Made by a program: the position numbers and the translations under genes
Notes under the pieces: generated by a model
What the model was told of the DNA's origin: nothing
Database searches by the model: none
Seen by the model: the letters and a program-made list of their open reading frames with translations, nothing else
Part shown: positions 1 through 8,442 of the stretch, piece by piece
How the letters are laid out: every line of letters begins with the position of its first letter
How positions within the stretch are numbered: the stretch's first letter is position 1
Source: Sphaerisporangium melleum
GTDB taxonomy: Bacteria; Actinomycetota; Actinomycetes; Streptosporangiales; Streptosporangiaceae
Length of the DNA stretch: 64,000 bases
Direction of reading: 5' to 3'
Assembly: GCF_014646695.1 (NCBI RefSeq)
Contig: NZ_BMNT01000014.1
Coordinates: forward strand, 127,234 to 191,233

Positions 1-229
1 GCAGCGCGAACATGATCAACGCGATCCATCGGCCGGTGAAGATCGCCCCCACTGTCGAGGCGCTGCCGCCCGCGTTGAGCGCCGCGATGGTCACGGTGAC
101 CGGAAAGATCTGGTCGGCCGCCACCGACATCGAGAAGCTGAACCACAGCAGGCGGAACTCGCGATTGCGTGCCACCGAACCGCGGATGGGGCGGACCCGG
201 CGGGCAGGCTTCCTCGACAGAACCGGCAT
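1..229 (-). CDS. MFS transporter, N-terminal part only
   Basis: The minus strand reads a basic N-terminus (MPVLSRKPARRVRPIRGS) followed by RNREFRLLWFSFSMSVAADQ and a hydrophobic first helix, then TVGAIFTGRWIALIMF. The RNREFRLLW...SMSVAADQIFPV pattern is typical of the first transmembrane segment of major facilitator superfamily exporters of actinomycetes. About 76 residues are present; the rest lies beyond the left edge of the window. The ATG at 229 is the natural start because the sequence before it is not membrane-like. Substrate cannot be deduced. Confidence 0.72.
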   Translation of the reverse strand, partial: MPVLSRKPARRVRPIRGSVARNREFRLLWFSFSMSVAADQIFPVTVTIAALNAGGSASTVGAIFTGRWIALIMFAL

Positions 230-494
230 GCCAAGAATCAACCGTGAACGGTTAAGTCGCGCAAGGTGCATTGTTCGAGAAATTCGCCGTGGATTTCCGG
301 CTGTTCATCACGATGCCACAGGATGATCCGGTGTTCGTCGGGATCGGGCAGTTCGTGTGTGCGGTGCGTGCGGTCGCTGTGGCATCCCGGCGCCGGCGCC
401 GGCCGGTGGCGGTCCCGGTACGACGCGGCGGCGTCTGAAGCGTTCATCGCACAGGGCCGTCGCGGCGATGGTGAGCGGGTGCGGAACGGGCGGT

Positions 495-690
495 CAGCGC
501 GGCCGTTCGGGGCCGGGCTCGTGCACGATGAGCCAGACGGCGACGGCCTGCTCGGTGGCGGACCGGTTGCCCGCGACGTGGGGCCGGCCGGGAAGGTGAT
601 CGAGTCGCCGGCGGACAGGGTGACCACCTCGCGAAGCCGCCACGGTGATCACGGCCTCGTGGCCATGGTCGCGTTCGAGCGGCTCTCGCC
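495..690 (-). pseudogene. Decayed cupin-domain remnant
   Basis: In two different minus-strand frames the translation gives VVTLSAGDSITFPA and then GRPHVAGNRSA..AVWLIVHEP. Joined by one frameshift, these read like the C-terminal cupin sensor of XRE- or MerR-type regulators, where a GDSI(T/A)FPADRPH pattern is usual. No open frame carries the N-terminal part, and the upstream sequence has stops, so I read this as a relic. The rest of 230-996 contains no convincing gene; a 69-codon minus-strand frame at 238-447 has no recognisable family. Confidence 0.35.
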
Positions 691-996
691 CCGCATCACC
701 GGCCTGGACCGCGACCTGGCCGCGGCCTCCGACGACCTCCGGCCGACCTCGAACCCGGCAGGCCCGCCGGGGCTCGTCCCGGCGATCAGAGCCGTGCGCT
801 CGATCGTGTGTCCCGGTGCCTGCCTTCCGGTGGGAAGGCCGCATGGTGCCTTCAGCACCGCCCGTGGCCCGAGCGGCCTCTATCAACTGCCGCTGACTTT
901 CTGTAGTCATGTGACTACTCATCGGATACGCTGTGTCGCGGCCCCTCCGACCATGGTGGGCGTCTCTCGAGCAACCCCCTCTCGAACGGAGACACC

Positions 997-1785
997 ATGT
1001 CAAGCGACCAGCTCAGCGTCGAGACCCGGCGAGGCGTCGAACGGCTTCTGAGGTTCTCCGGGAACGTCGGCGGGCTGAAGGAGGACGACGTCCTGGCCGT
1101 CCTGCGCGAGGCGGGCATCACCACGCTGGAGTCGCTGGTCCAGCACGCCCTGGCGGTGCCGCCGCCCGCCGAGCCCGAGCCGCTCGACCCCATCCGCCTT
1201 CTCGCGCCCGCTTCCGCGGACGCCGCCCCGTCGTCCGCGCCGCTGTCACACCGGGTGCCGCAGGTGGCCGTGGTCGTCGACGGCGTCGAGTACGACCCGG
1301 CCGACATCACCCGCTTCGACGGCCAGGAGCTGACCTTCGTGGCCGACGGTTCCCCCGACCGCGTCCTCGCCTTCACCGACGACAGGCCGCTGCGCACGGC
1401 GATATGGGCGGCCACGGCGATCGGCCGGTCGAGCACGAGCACCGCCGCGCCCGGCGACACGCGCACCGGCACCCGGCCGCCCACGATCGGCGAGGTGCAG
1501 ATGTTCGAGCACCACTTCTACGGCGGCGACTGGTTCTGGCTGGGCGCCAGGCTCGGCTGGCCCGACCTGACCGGGGTCAGGCACGGCTCCTGGCCCGGCT
1601 CCGACTGGAACGACACCATCAGCTCGGTCGGCGCGACCAACTGCCTGGTCTTCTACTACGAGCACATCAACTACGGCGGCATCAAGCTGTACGGCACGCC
1701 GGGCATCGACCTCCCCGACCTGGAGCGGATCGGCTGGAACGACCGCATCTCCTCGGTCGCCAACTACGGCCCCATCGGCGGCTGA
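997..1785 (+). CDS. Beta/gamma-crystallin-fold protein
   Basis: 262 residues. The N-terminal ~45 residues are charged and helical, followed by a Pro/Ala linker and a central region of unknown family. The last ~95 residues carry two crystallin-like Greek-key repeats: FEHHFYGGDWFWLG...WNDTISSV and FYYEHINYGGIKLYG...WNDRISSV. The paired (F/Y)YxHxxYGG and WND(T/R)ISSV motifs are characteristic of microbial beta-gamma crystallins, which often bind calcium. There is no signal peptide, so a cytoplasmic location is likely. A GGAGA ribosome site sits 7 bases before the ATG. The gene stands alone. Function unknown. Confidence 0.8.
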   Translation: MSSDQLSVETRRGVERLLRFSGNVGGLKEDDVLAVLREAGITTLESLVQHALAVPPPAEPEPLDPIRLLAPASADAAPSSAPLSHRVPQVAVVVDGVEYDPADITRFDGQELTFVADGSPDRVLAFTDDRPLRTAIWAATAIGRSSTSTAAPGDTRTGTRPPTIGEVQMFEHHFYGGDWFWLGARLGWPDLTGVRHGSWPGSDWNDTISSVGATNCLVFYYEHINYGGIKLYGTPGIDLPDLERIGWNDRISSVANYGPIGG

Positions 1786-1917
1786 GGGCAGGACCTTCCG
1801 GAGACACCACCGACCCAGCGGGGCCTCCTGGCCGAGGTCCCGCCACGGCATTCACCGATCCGCGGCGGAGCGGCCGTGCCGGTCGTCCCCGCGTCCCTCC
1901 GGCGTCCGCCGGGAGCC

Positions 1918-2328
1918 TCACGTGTGCGCCGAACGGTGCAGGAGCATCACGCCGAGCATCAGCGGGAGCATGGCCAGGTGCGCGAGCACCATGAGGGTGC
2001 CCCCGTCGATCACGCCGAGCCAGAGCAGCGGGAACAGCGGGACGGCCGGGGCGAACATCGCCGCGCACATCTCCAGGGTGTGCCGCCAGGAGTGGCCGCG
2101 CACCCGCATCCACACGGCCATGCCGACCGACATGTCGAAGGCCATCAGCAGGTAGCCGAGATCGGGGTGTCGTGAGTGGGAGACCTCCAGGCCCGCCGCG
2201 GATCGGAGGAACCCCAGGACGGCCATTCCGGCGGCCATCGCGAGGATCATCTCGACGTAGTGCAGGGTGAACCGGAGCCGGCCGCCGCGCCGGTTCGTGG
2301 ACGTCGATGTCGTCGTTGTCTGCGTCAT
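1918..2328 (-). CDS. Four-helix integral membrane protein, hypothetical
   Basis: 136 residues with a Thr/Ser-rich hydrophilic N-terminus (MTQTTTTSTSTNRR) and four hydrophobic segments at about residues 24-42, 58-75, 87-105 and 110-130. Histidines occur at helix edges (LHYVEM, HSRHPD, RGHSWRHTLEM). I do not recognise a named family. It is divergent from the GlxA-type regulator at 2426, with a ~97-bp shared control region, so it may be that regulator's target; this is inference from position only. Confidence 0.75.
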   Translation of the reverse strand: MTQTTTTSTSTNRRGGRLRFTLHYVEMILAMAAGMAVLGFLRSAAGLEVSHSRHPDLGYLLMAFDMSVGMAVWMRVRGHSWRHTLEMCAAMFAPAVPLFPLLWLGVIDGGTLMVLAHLAMLPLMLGVMLLHRSAHT

Positions 2329-2425
2329 GGTCCGACTATGTGAGCCGGGCGCGCCGCGCCCAAGGAACGCCGGCGGGAAGGTCGGAAATCTTGGGCCGCC
2401 GGTCCTTTCGGCCTACAGTCGGGGC

Positions 2426-3394
2426 ATGGACGCGCGGGATTTCGTGATCGTCGGCTACGCCGCCGCCGAGTTACTCGACATCGCCTGCGTCGTGGCGAGC
2501 CTCGAATGCGCCAACTGGCACGGCGCGGCCCCCTACTACAGGGTCCGCTTCGCCACACCGGGCGCGCGGCCCATCGACTGCGGCCCGACCGTGACGTTGC
2601 AGCCCGGCGAGATACTCGAACGGATCACCGGCCCGATCGACACGCTGCTCGTGTCCGGCGGGAGCGGCAGCCAGGACGCGGCGGGCGACCGGCTGATCGT
2701 CGGGCACGTCCGGCGGCTCGCGGCGGAGAGCCGCCGGGTGGCGTCGGTGTGCACCGGTACGTGGATCCTGGCCGCCGCGGGGCTCCTGGACGGCCGCCGG
2801 ACCACGACCCACTGGCGCTGGGCGGGCGAGCTCGCCGCCGCACATCCGAAGGTCCGCGTGGACGCCGACCCCATCTTCATCCGGGACGGCAACGTCTACA
2901 CCTCCGCCGGCGTGACCAGCGCCCTGGACCTGACGCTCGCCCTCATCGAGGAGGACAACGGTCCCGAGCTGGCGCGCGTTGTGGCCCGACAGCTCGTCAC
3001 CTACCTGCAACGCCCGGGCAACCAGGCGCAGATGAGCGTGTTCACCGCCCCGCCGCCCCCGTCCGACGGCCTGGTCAGAAAGGTGGTCGACCACATCACC
3101 GCCCACCTTTCCGCCGACCTGGCAGTCGCGACGCTCGCCGCCCACGCGGGCGTGAGCGAGCGTCACCTGACCCGGCTGTTCCTGCGGCACTTCGGGCAGC
3201 CGCCGGGCAGGTTCGTGCGGCAGGCCCGGGTCGAGGCGGCGGCCCACCTGCTGACCTCCACCACCCTGCCCATGGCCGCTGTGGCCGGCCGCTGCGGTCT
3301 GGGCACGGCCGAATCCCTCCGCCAGGCCTTCCTGGACCGCTACGGCGTCTCCCCCTCCCACTACCGCCGCACCCAGTCCCGCCACCCCGAATAG
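2426..3394 (+). CDS. GlxA-type transcriptional regulator (DJ-1/PfpI + AraC)
   Basis: 322 residues. The N-terminal ~190 residues form a class I glutamine-amidotransferase-like (DJ-1/PfpI) domain with the cysteine elbow VCTGTWILAAAGLLDG and the following TTHW motif. The C-terminal ~90 residues are an AraC-type double helix-turn-helix (VATLAAHAGVSERHLTRLF ... AAVAGRCGLGTAESLRQAF ... YGVSPSHYRR). Family members are DNA-binding activators in which the amidotransferase fold senses a metabolite. The ATG at 2426 was chosen because the frame upstream is not domain-like. The gene is divergent from a membrane-protein gene at 2328, its likely target or co-regulated partner. Confidence 0.88.
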   Translation: MDARDFVIVGYAAAELLDIACVVASLECANWHGAAPYYRVRFATPGARPIDCGPTVTLQPGEILERITGPIDTLLVSGGSGSQDAAGDRLIVGHVRRLAAESRRVASVCTGTWILAAAGLLDGRRTTTHWRWAGELAAAHPKVRVDADPIFIRDGNVYTSAGVTSALDLTLALIEEDNGPELARVVARQLVTYLQRPGNQAQMSVFTAPPPPSDGLVRKVVDHITAHLSADLAVATLAAHAGVSERHLTRLFLRHFGQPPGRFVRQARVEAAAHLLTSTTLPMAAVAGRCGLGTAESLRQAFLDRYGVSPSHYRRTQSRHPE

Positions 3395-3567
3395 GCCGCC
3401 GTTCAGCGCACTGCGTGCGGGGTCCTGCGGTGATGACGCGGCGTCGCCGCACATCGACGCCGGCGAGCGGAACCTCCCGGAATGCCACTGGCCGACTCTG
3501 ACCACACCGCCGAGGTCCGCTCCGGCGTTCAGCAGGCAGGCAGAGTGGTGCGGTCGTGCCGGTGGGA

Positions 3568-4815
3568 TCAGACGGTCTCGGTTCCGATGGCGAACGCCTC
3601 GATCAGGCGGATCGCGCCGGCCGGGCCGGCGTCCGCCGTGAGCAGGGCGCGTTGGCGGTCGGCGCCGGTGCCGGTGCGGGCCAGGGCGGTGAGCAGGCGG
3701 TCGACCTCCTCCTCGTCCCCCATCGCCCGCAGCGCGGGGCGGATCCGGTCGAGCATCTCGTCCACGAGCGCGGTGGCCGGGACGCTGCCGCCCGTCGTGG
3801 GGTGCACGCCGTCGCCGTTCAGCCCGAAGCGGGCGGCGGCCCACAGCGCGGCCCGCAGGATCTCCCCGTCGCCCGGGTCGGCCGTGTCGGCGCCCGCCGT
3901 CAGCTCGGCGCAGGCGGTGCGCACCAGCGCCCGCGACAGGGCGGCCTGCAGCACCGCCTCGTCCACCGTGGCGGGCACGTCCGCGACCCGGATCTCCACG
4001 GTCGGGAACCGCCCCGAGACCCTGGCCAGCCAGTAAGGGTGCGCGGAGGCGGCCAGCGTGCCGCTGCGGTGCAGCATGGCCGTCACCTGGTCGTAGTGCG
4101 CGGCACTGGAGAAGTGCGGGGGGATGTCGGTCGCGGGCCAGCGCGACAGGGCGACGGTGCGCCAGCTCGCGTACCCGGTGTCGGCGCCGTCGCAGAACGG
4201 CGAGTTGGCCGAGATCGCCAGCAGGGTCGGCAGCCAGGGCCTGAGCCGATTGACCACCGCCACCGCCATCTCCCGGTCGGCCACGCCGACATGGACGTGC
4301 AACCCGCACGTCTCCTGCTGGGTGACCAGCAGGCCGTAGAGATCGCGCAACTCGCGGTACCGCGTCTTGTCCGACACGGCGCGGGGGACGGCCGGCGGGG
4401 TGACCGGAGCGCCGACGGCCAGGACGCGCAGGCCCACCTCGGCCGCCGCGCCTCCCAGCCGGGCACGGCCCGCGGTCAGCACCTCACGAAGTCCGCCCAG
4501 GTCCGTCCGCACGGGGGACACCGTCTCGATCATGGACGCCAGCAACTCGGCCTCGAACGCGGTCACGGACCCCGCCGGCTCGGCGGCCGGACCCGCCGCC
4601 GTGAGATCGCCCGAGCCGGTCGCCGCGGACGCCTCCGCCTGCCGGCCGGCCACGTGCGCGGGCTCGACGGCCCGTCGCCCGCCGAGCTCGTCCAGCAGCC
4701 GTGCGTTGCCGGGGACGGGGCGGCCGTCCGTGGCATCGACGAGCAGGAACTCCTCCTCGACACCGAGGGTCACCCCGTCGCCCTCGGCCGGATGATAGGA
4801 CCGCGCGAAGCTCAT
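3568..4815 (-). CDS. Carboxylate-amine ligase, YbdK/GCS2 family
   Basis: 415 residues, of the length expected for the YbdK-type glutamate-cysteine ligase-like (GCS2) family. The family hallmark GVEEEFLLVD is near residue 18. Other conserved pieces are ETCGLHVHVGV, YRELRDLYGLL and the C-terminal VEIRVADVPATVDEA. Members join an amino group to a glutamate-type carboxylate in an ATP-dependent reaction; YbdK of E. coli has weak glutamate-cysteine ligase activity. The true substrate here is unknown. It is transcribed alone, in the same direction as the sigma-factor operon that ends at 5020 but separated from it by 204 bp. Confidence 0.87.
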   Translation of the reverse strand: MSFARSYHPAEGDGVTLGVEEEFLLVDATDGRPVPGNARLLDELGGRRAVEPAHVAGRQAEASAATGSGDLTAAGPAAEPAGSVTAFEAELLASMIETVSPVRTDLGGLREVLTAGRARLGGAAAEVGLRVLAVGAPVTPPAVPRAVSDKTRYRELRDLYGLLVTQQETCGLHVHVGVADREMAVAVVNRLRPWLPTLLAISANSPFCDGADTGYASWRTVALSRWPATDIPPHFSSAAHYDQVTAMLHRSGTLAASAHPYWLARVSGRFPTVEIRVADVPATVDEAVLQAALSRALVRTACAELTAGADTADPGDGEILRAALWAAARFGLNGDGVHPTTGGSVPATALVDEMLDRIRPALRAMGDEEEVDRLLTALARTGTGADRQRALLTADAGPAGAIRLIEAFAIGTETV

Positions 4816-5019
4816 CTACACCGCCCCGGGCCACGAAGGGAAGGCCGCCGGCAGCCCAGGACGACCCGGACACCTACGCGACACGGCCGGCATCCGGCGC
4901 TTCGGCTCGTTCATCAACATCATTGTAAAACCGCCTCCTCCCGCCCACGAGGCTCGCCGGGCATTGATCGCTCACGCCGCCGGGTACGGCCGACCGGACC
5001 GTGCTCACGGGAAGTGCCG

Positions 5020-6276
5020 TCAGCCGGGCGGGGCCGTTTCCGCGAGGCGGCCGACCAGAAACGACCGTTCGGCCTCGTTGCCGGTCAGCGCGATCGCCCG
5101 CTCGTACTCCGCGGCGGCCTCGGCCCCGCGTCCCGTGCGGCGCAGCAGGTCCGCTCGGACGGCCGCCAGGTACGGGTACCCGGCGAGCCGCCCCTCCCGG
5201 TCAAGGCGCTCGACCTCGGCCAGCGCGTCGGCCGGTCCGCTGGTCATGGCCACCGCCACCGCCCGGTTGAGCGCGACCACCGGGGACGGCCACACCCGCG
5301 CCAGCTCGTCGTACAGCACCAGGATCTGCGCCCAGTCGGTGGCCTCGTAGGCGGGCGCGGTGGCGTGCAGCGCCGCGATGGCGGCCTGCAGGGCGAACCG
5401 GCCGGGCCGACCGCCCCGCAGCGCCCCGACGACGAGGTCGTGCGCCTCGGCGATGGCGGCCCGGTCCCAGGCCGAACGGTCCTGCTCCTCCAGCGGCAGC
5501 AGCCGCCCGTCCGCCGTCGTGCGGGTGGCGCGGCGGGCGTGACCGGCCAGCAGCAGGGCGAGCAGCCCGCGCACCTCCCGCTCGCCCGGCATCAGATCGC
5601 GCAGCATGCGCGCCAGCTCCAGCGCGCGGCCCGCGAGGTCGTCCTTGGTCAGGGTCGGCCCCGCCGGCGCGGTGTGGCCGGTGGTGAACAGCAGGTGGAT
5701 CACGGTGAGGGCGGCGTCCAGCCGGCCCGGCAGATCTGCCGGCGCGGGCATCCGGAAGGGGATCCGCGCCGCCGCGATCTTCTTCTTGGCCCGGGTGACG
5801 CGGGCCGCCATGGTCGTCTCCGGCACCAGGAACGCCCTGGCGATCTCCGGCGTGGTCATGCCGCAGACCAGCCGGAGCGTCAGCGCGACCTGGGCCTCGG
5901 CGGCCAGCGCCGGGTGACAGCACAGGAAGACGAGCCGCAGCCGGTCGTCACCCGCCGCGGCGCCGTCCCGAAGATCCGCACCGGAGACGTCCGGGCCGGG
6001 GGAGGACGCCGGCTCCACCAGCAGGTGCAGCTTCGACCGTAACGTACCGGCCCGGCGCAGGGCGTCCAGCGCGTTGTGCCGGGCCGCCGTGGTCAGCCAC
6101 GCGCCCGGCCGGTCGGGCACGCCGCCCCTCGTCCAGGCGTCGAGCGCGTCGGCATAGGCGTCCTGGACGCACTCCTCGGCCAGCTCCAGGTCACGGGTGA
6201 CGCGCACCGTCGCGGCGAGCACTCTGGCCCACTCGCGGCGGTGCGCGTCGGCGACCACGTCGGCGACCGAGGTCAC
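5020..6276 (-). CDS. ECF sigma factor, ECF42 type (DUF6596)
   Basis: 418 residues. Sigma-70 region 2 (residues ~8-75, EECVQDAYADALDAW) and region 4 (~110-165, LRLVCGMTTPEIARAFLVPETTMAARVTRAKKKI) are followed by a ~230-residue C-terminal TPR-like extension that defines the ECF42 group. No anti-sigma gene is nearby, as is usual for ECF42, where the C-terminal domain itself is thought to control activity. The GTG start overlaps the stop of the upstream YCII gene by four bases (GTGA). ECF42 genes typically travel with DGPF/YCII proteins, and that is the arrangement here. Confidence 0.93.
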   Translation of the reverse strand: MTSVADVVADAHRREWARVLAATVRVTRDLELAEECVQDAYADALDAWTRGGVPDRPGAWLTTAARHNALDALRRAGTLRSKLHLLVEPASSPGPDVSGADLRDGAAAGDDRLRLVFLCCHPALAAEAQVALTLRLVCGMTTPEIARAFLVPETTMAARVTRAKKKIAAARIPFRMPAPADLPGRLDAALTVIHLLFTTGHTAPAGPTLTKDDLAGRALELARMLRDLMPGEREVRGLLALLLAGHARRATRTTADGRLLPLEEQDRSAWDRAAIAEAHDLVVGALRGGRPGRFALQAAIAALHATAPAYEATDWAQILVLYDELARVWPSPVVALNRAVAVAMTSGPADALAEVERLDREGRLAGYPYLAAVRADLLRRTGRGAEAAAEYERAIALTGNEAERSFLVGRLAETAPPG

Positions 6277-6608
6277 GGAGCGAGCAGCGGCCGCACCTCG
6301 ACGGCGCCGTCCATGATCGGCAGCAGCCGGCCGATGGCGATCGCCTGGTCGAGGTCGGCGGCCTCGACCACGAAGAACCCGGCGATCACCTCCTTGCTCT
6401 CGATGAACGGGCCGTCGGTGACCATGCCGCCCTTGTGGATCGTCCGGGTGGTGGCGCTGGGCTGCAGCGCGTGCTCGGTGACGACCTTCGCGCCCATCGC
6501 CGCGATGTGCTCCCCGGCGCGCAGGTTGGCCTCCATCACCTCCGGCGGGATGTCGGCCACCCCACCGGGGGTCTCCTTCTCGTAGATCAGAATCGCGTAC
6601 TGCGGCAT
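6273..6608 (-). CDS. YCII/DGPF-domain protein
   Basis: 111 residues. The start MPQYAILIYEKETPGG and the motif VTDGPFIESKEVIAGFFVVEA are hallmarks of the DGPF/YCII family, small alpha-beta-barrel proteins related to YciI. The start at 6608 is supported by an AAGGGGG ribosome site. The stop overlaps the sigma-factor start, so the two are translationally coupled. In ECF42 operons these proteins are partner or target genes of the sigma factor; the biochemical role is not established. Confidence 0.9.
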   Translation of the reverse strand: MPQYAILIYEKETPGGVADIPPEVMEANLRAGEHIAAMGAKVVTEHALQPSATTRTIHKGGMVTDGPFIESKEVIAGFFVVEAADLDQAIAIGRLLPIMDGAVEVRPLLAP

Positions 6609-6636
6609 GGCAGCCCCCTTCGCCTCGCTTCGGTGA

Positions 6637-7263
6637 TCACCAGTTGCCGGTCTCCGGGCCCATCGCACCGTACTGGAGGCCGCCGGCCCGCGCGTACGTA
6701 CCGACCACCACCCCGGTGGCGGTCATCGTGACACCGGCCGGCCTGAGCCCGGCCGGGATCGTCCCGCCGGCGAACAGCCGCTTGCCGGAGCCGAGGAGCA
6801 CGGGGAAGACCAGCAGATGGAACTCGTCGACGAGATCGTGCCGCAGGAGCGTCTGGACCAGCCCCCCGCTGCCGTGGACCTGGATCTCGCCGCCCTCGCC
6901 GCGCTTGAGTTCGCGTACCTCCTTGGCGACGTCGCCGCCGAGCAGCGTGGAGTTCCGCCACGACACCGTCTCCAGCGTCCGCGATGCCACGTACTTGCGC
7001 ACGCCGTTCAGCTTCGCCCCGATCGGGTCGTCGTCCCCGGCCAGCGGCCAGGTCGCGGCGAACGACTCGTAGGTGGTGCGCCCCAGCAGGAGCGCGTCCG
7101 CCCGCCGGGTCAGTTCGCCTATCGCGCCGATCATCTCCCGGTCCATGTGCGGCACGGCCCAGCCGCCGTGCTCGAACCCTCCGTCGAGGTCCTCGTCCGC
7201 GCCGCCCGGCGCCTGCACGACCCCGTCCAGCGACATGAAGGCCATCACCATCAGTTTGCGCAT
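6637..7263 (-). CDS. Dihydrofolate reductase-like (RibD C-terminal) protein
   Basis: 208 residues. It opens MRKLMVMAFMSLDGVVQAPG and contains LLLGRTTYESFAATWP, YVASRTLETVSWRNSTLL, QVHGSGGLVQTLL and VFPVLLGSGKRLF, the standard order of the YwjB/RibD-C reductase-like family. These bind NADPH, but most members have no proven substrate. It lies 28 bp upstream of the YCII gene in the same direction and is probably the first gene of the ECF42 operon, which often includes such a reductase. Confidence 0.9.
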   Translation of the reverse strand: MRKLMVMAFMSLDGVVQAPGGADEDLDGGFEHGGWAVPHMDREMIGAIGELTRRADALLLGRTTYESFAATWPLAGDDDPIGAKLNGVRKYVASRTLETVSWRNSTLLGGDVAKEVRELKRGEGGEIQVHGSGGLVQTLLRHDLVDEFHLLVFPVLLGSGKRLFAGGTIPAGLRPAGVTMTATGVVVGTYARAGGLQYGAMGPETGNW

Positions 7264-7653
7264 GCCGTCGTCTCCTCCGCTCGCGCGAGCCGGGGCGTCA
7301 CCGCGACGCCCTCACCCTCACGGCGAACGAGCCCCGGCGTAATCGACAGCACCTCGCGGAATTTCTGGGCGCCCATCCCGGGACGGCCGCCACGGCACGC
7401 ATCGTCAAGCACTCGGCGCTCAGCGGTAACGACACTCCTTCTGGTTCCCCCGATCCTGGAAGCGGCGCCCGTGAAGGAGGCGCCGTGATTCGCCGGCGGG
7501 ATCATGCGCGATCGCGCCGGCTCGAATCGGCCGGGCCGGGCCCCGGGGAACGGGTCCCGGTGGCCCCGGACAGGCTCACGACCTGGACGCCGAGCACCAG
7601 GAGCGCGAGCCCCGACCACCAGCAGCCCTCATCGAGTACAAGGGGTCCCATTA
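7264..7653 (+). other. Intergenic region, no gene seen
   Basis: A 390-bp divergent spacer between the reductase-like gene and a secreted-protein gene. Frames here are short and lack family features. A GGCGCC inverted repeat near 7460-7480 could form a small hairpin. The downstream ribosome site AAGGGG lies near 7640. Confidence 0.5.
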
Positions 7654-8115
7654 ATGCTCAAGTTTGTTCGCAGTGCGAAGAGATCGGCCGTCGCCATGGC
7701 GGGGGTGGCGGTGCTGACCGCCGGCCTGGGCACCGCCGCGCTCATCGCCCCGTCACCGGCCGCCGCGGACACCAACTGCGGTTCCAGCAGCACCGGATGG
7801 TTCCCGTACGACGTACGGGTCAAGGTCGTGATCGTCAACCAGTATCAGTCCAACGAGCGCGCAGTGGAGTTGAACCTCACGAACGACCAGGTGTCCGACC
7901 ACTCCTACGCGTCCATCGGCTATGGCTACAAGTCGGGTGACCAGACCTGGGTGGACCGCAGCTACGACGGCGGCAGCACGTGGACGCAGTGCGGCCCGTT
8001 CAAGCGCGACTACTCCAACACCTTGAAGAACGTCGGCAACTGGATGCGCGCGTGCTTCCGTCCGGTCGACTACGCGCAGTCCTACTGCACCAGTTGGTAC
8101 TACGACCAGGACTGA
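7654..8115 (+). CDS. Small secreted protein, hypothetical
   Basis: 153 residues with a classical Sec signal peptide: MLKFVRSAKRSAVAMAGVAV, a hydrophobic core, and a predicted cut after APSPAAA (residue ~38). The mature part is ~115 residues, rich in Tyr, Trp and Ser, with four cysteines (NCGS, TQCGP, RACFRP, SYCTSW) that could form two disulfides. Motifs such as GYKSGDQTWVDRSYDGGSTW suggest a compact beta-sheet fold. The ATG at 7654 has an AAGGGG site at suitable spacing; longer upstream starts are not supported. No named family recognised. Confidence 0.82.
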   Translation: MLKFVRSAKRSAVAMAGVAVLTAGLGTAALIAPSPAAADTNCGSSSTGWFPYDVRVKVVIVNQYQSNERAVELNLTNDQVSDHSYASIGYGYKSGDQTWVDRSYDGGSTWTQCGPFKRDYSNTLKNVGNWMRACFRPVDYAQSYCTSWYYDQD

Positions 8116-8382
8116 TACGCGGCCTCGGCGGCCGGCGCTCCGAACCGGCAGCACGGCCGCTCCGCCGCCCTGTCGCGCGAACTGAGCCAGGTGCACCCGC
8201 ACCGATCGCTTCGGAAGTCTTCCCATCTTGCTCGATGGCCTTCCCGGCACTGCCGGGGAGGCCATCTCCGCGTACCGCGCCGAGGCTGGTGGGCGCGCCG
8301 GGGCTGAGGCAGGTGCAATTGGGTGGTGGGCGGTGTGTCGCGTTGGAGGAATACATGGTCGAGATATTTGGGGGTATGCTTC

Positions 8383-8417
8383 TAACCCCTGTGCGGGTTA
8401 TAACTACTATGTAACCC
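8383..8417 (+). promoter_or_regulatory. Alternating GGGTTA operator upstream of the RHH-ClpN gene
   Basis: Three copies of one hexamer in alternating orientation: TAACCC at 8383-8388, GGGTTA at 8395-8400 and TAACCC at 8412-8417, with spacers of 6 and 11 bases. The second spacer, TAACTACTATG, is AT-rich and resembles a -10 region. It lies 25-60 bp before the gene, where an autoregulatory ribbon-helix-helix protein would bind. A related sequence recurs at 9564. Confidence 0.6.
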
Positions 8418-8442
8418 GTAGCTCTCGGCTGAGGAGATGGCC

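Noticed and set aside
238..447. 69-codon minus-strand frame before the MFS gene
   Set aside because: It ends plausibly (HRIILWHRDEQPEIHGEFLE) but has no ribosome site, no family and overlaps decayed sequence.
3556..6042. Long plus-strand frame of 828 codons
   Set aside because: It runs antisense to the carboxylate-amine ligase and sigma-factor genes and has the Arg/Gly/His-rich composition of GC-rich shadow frames.
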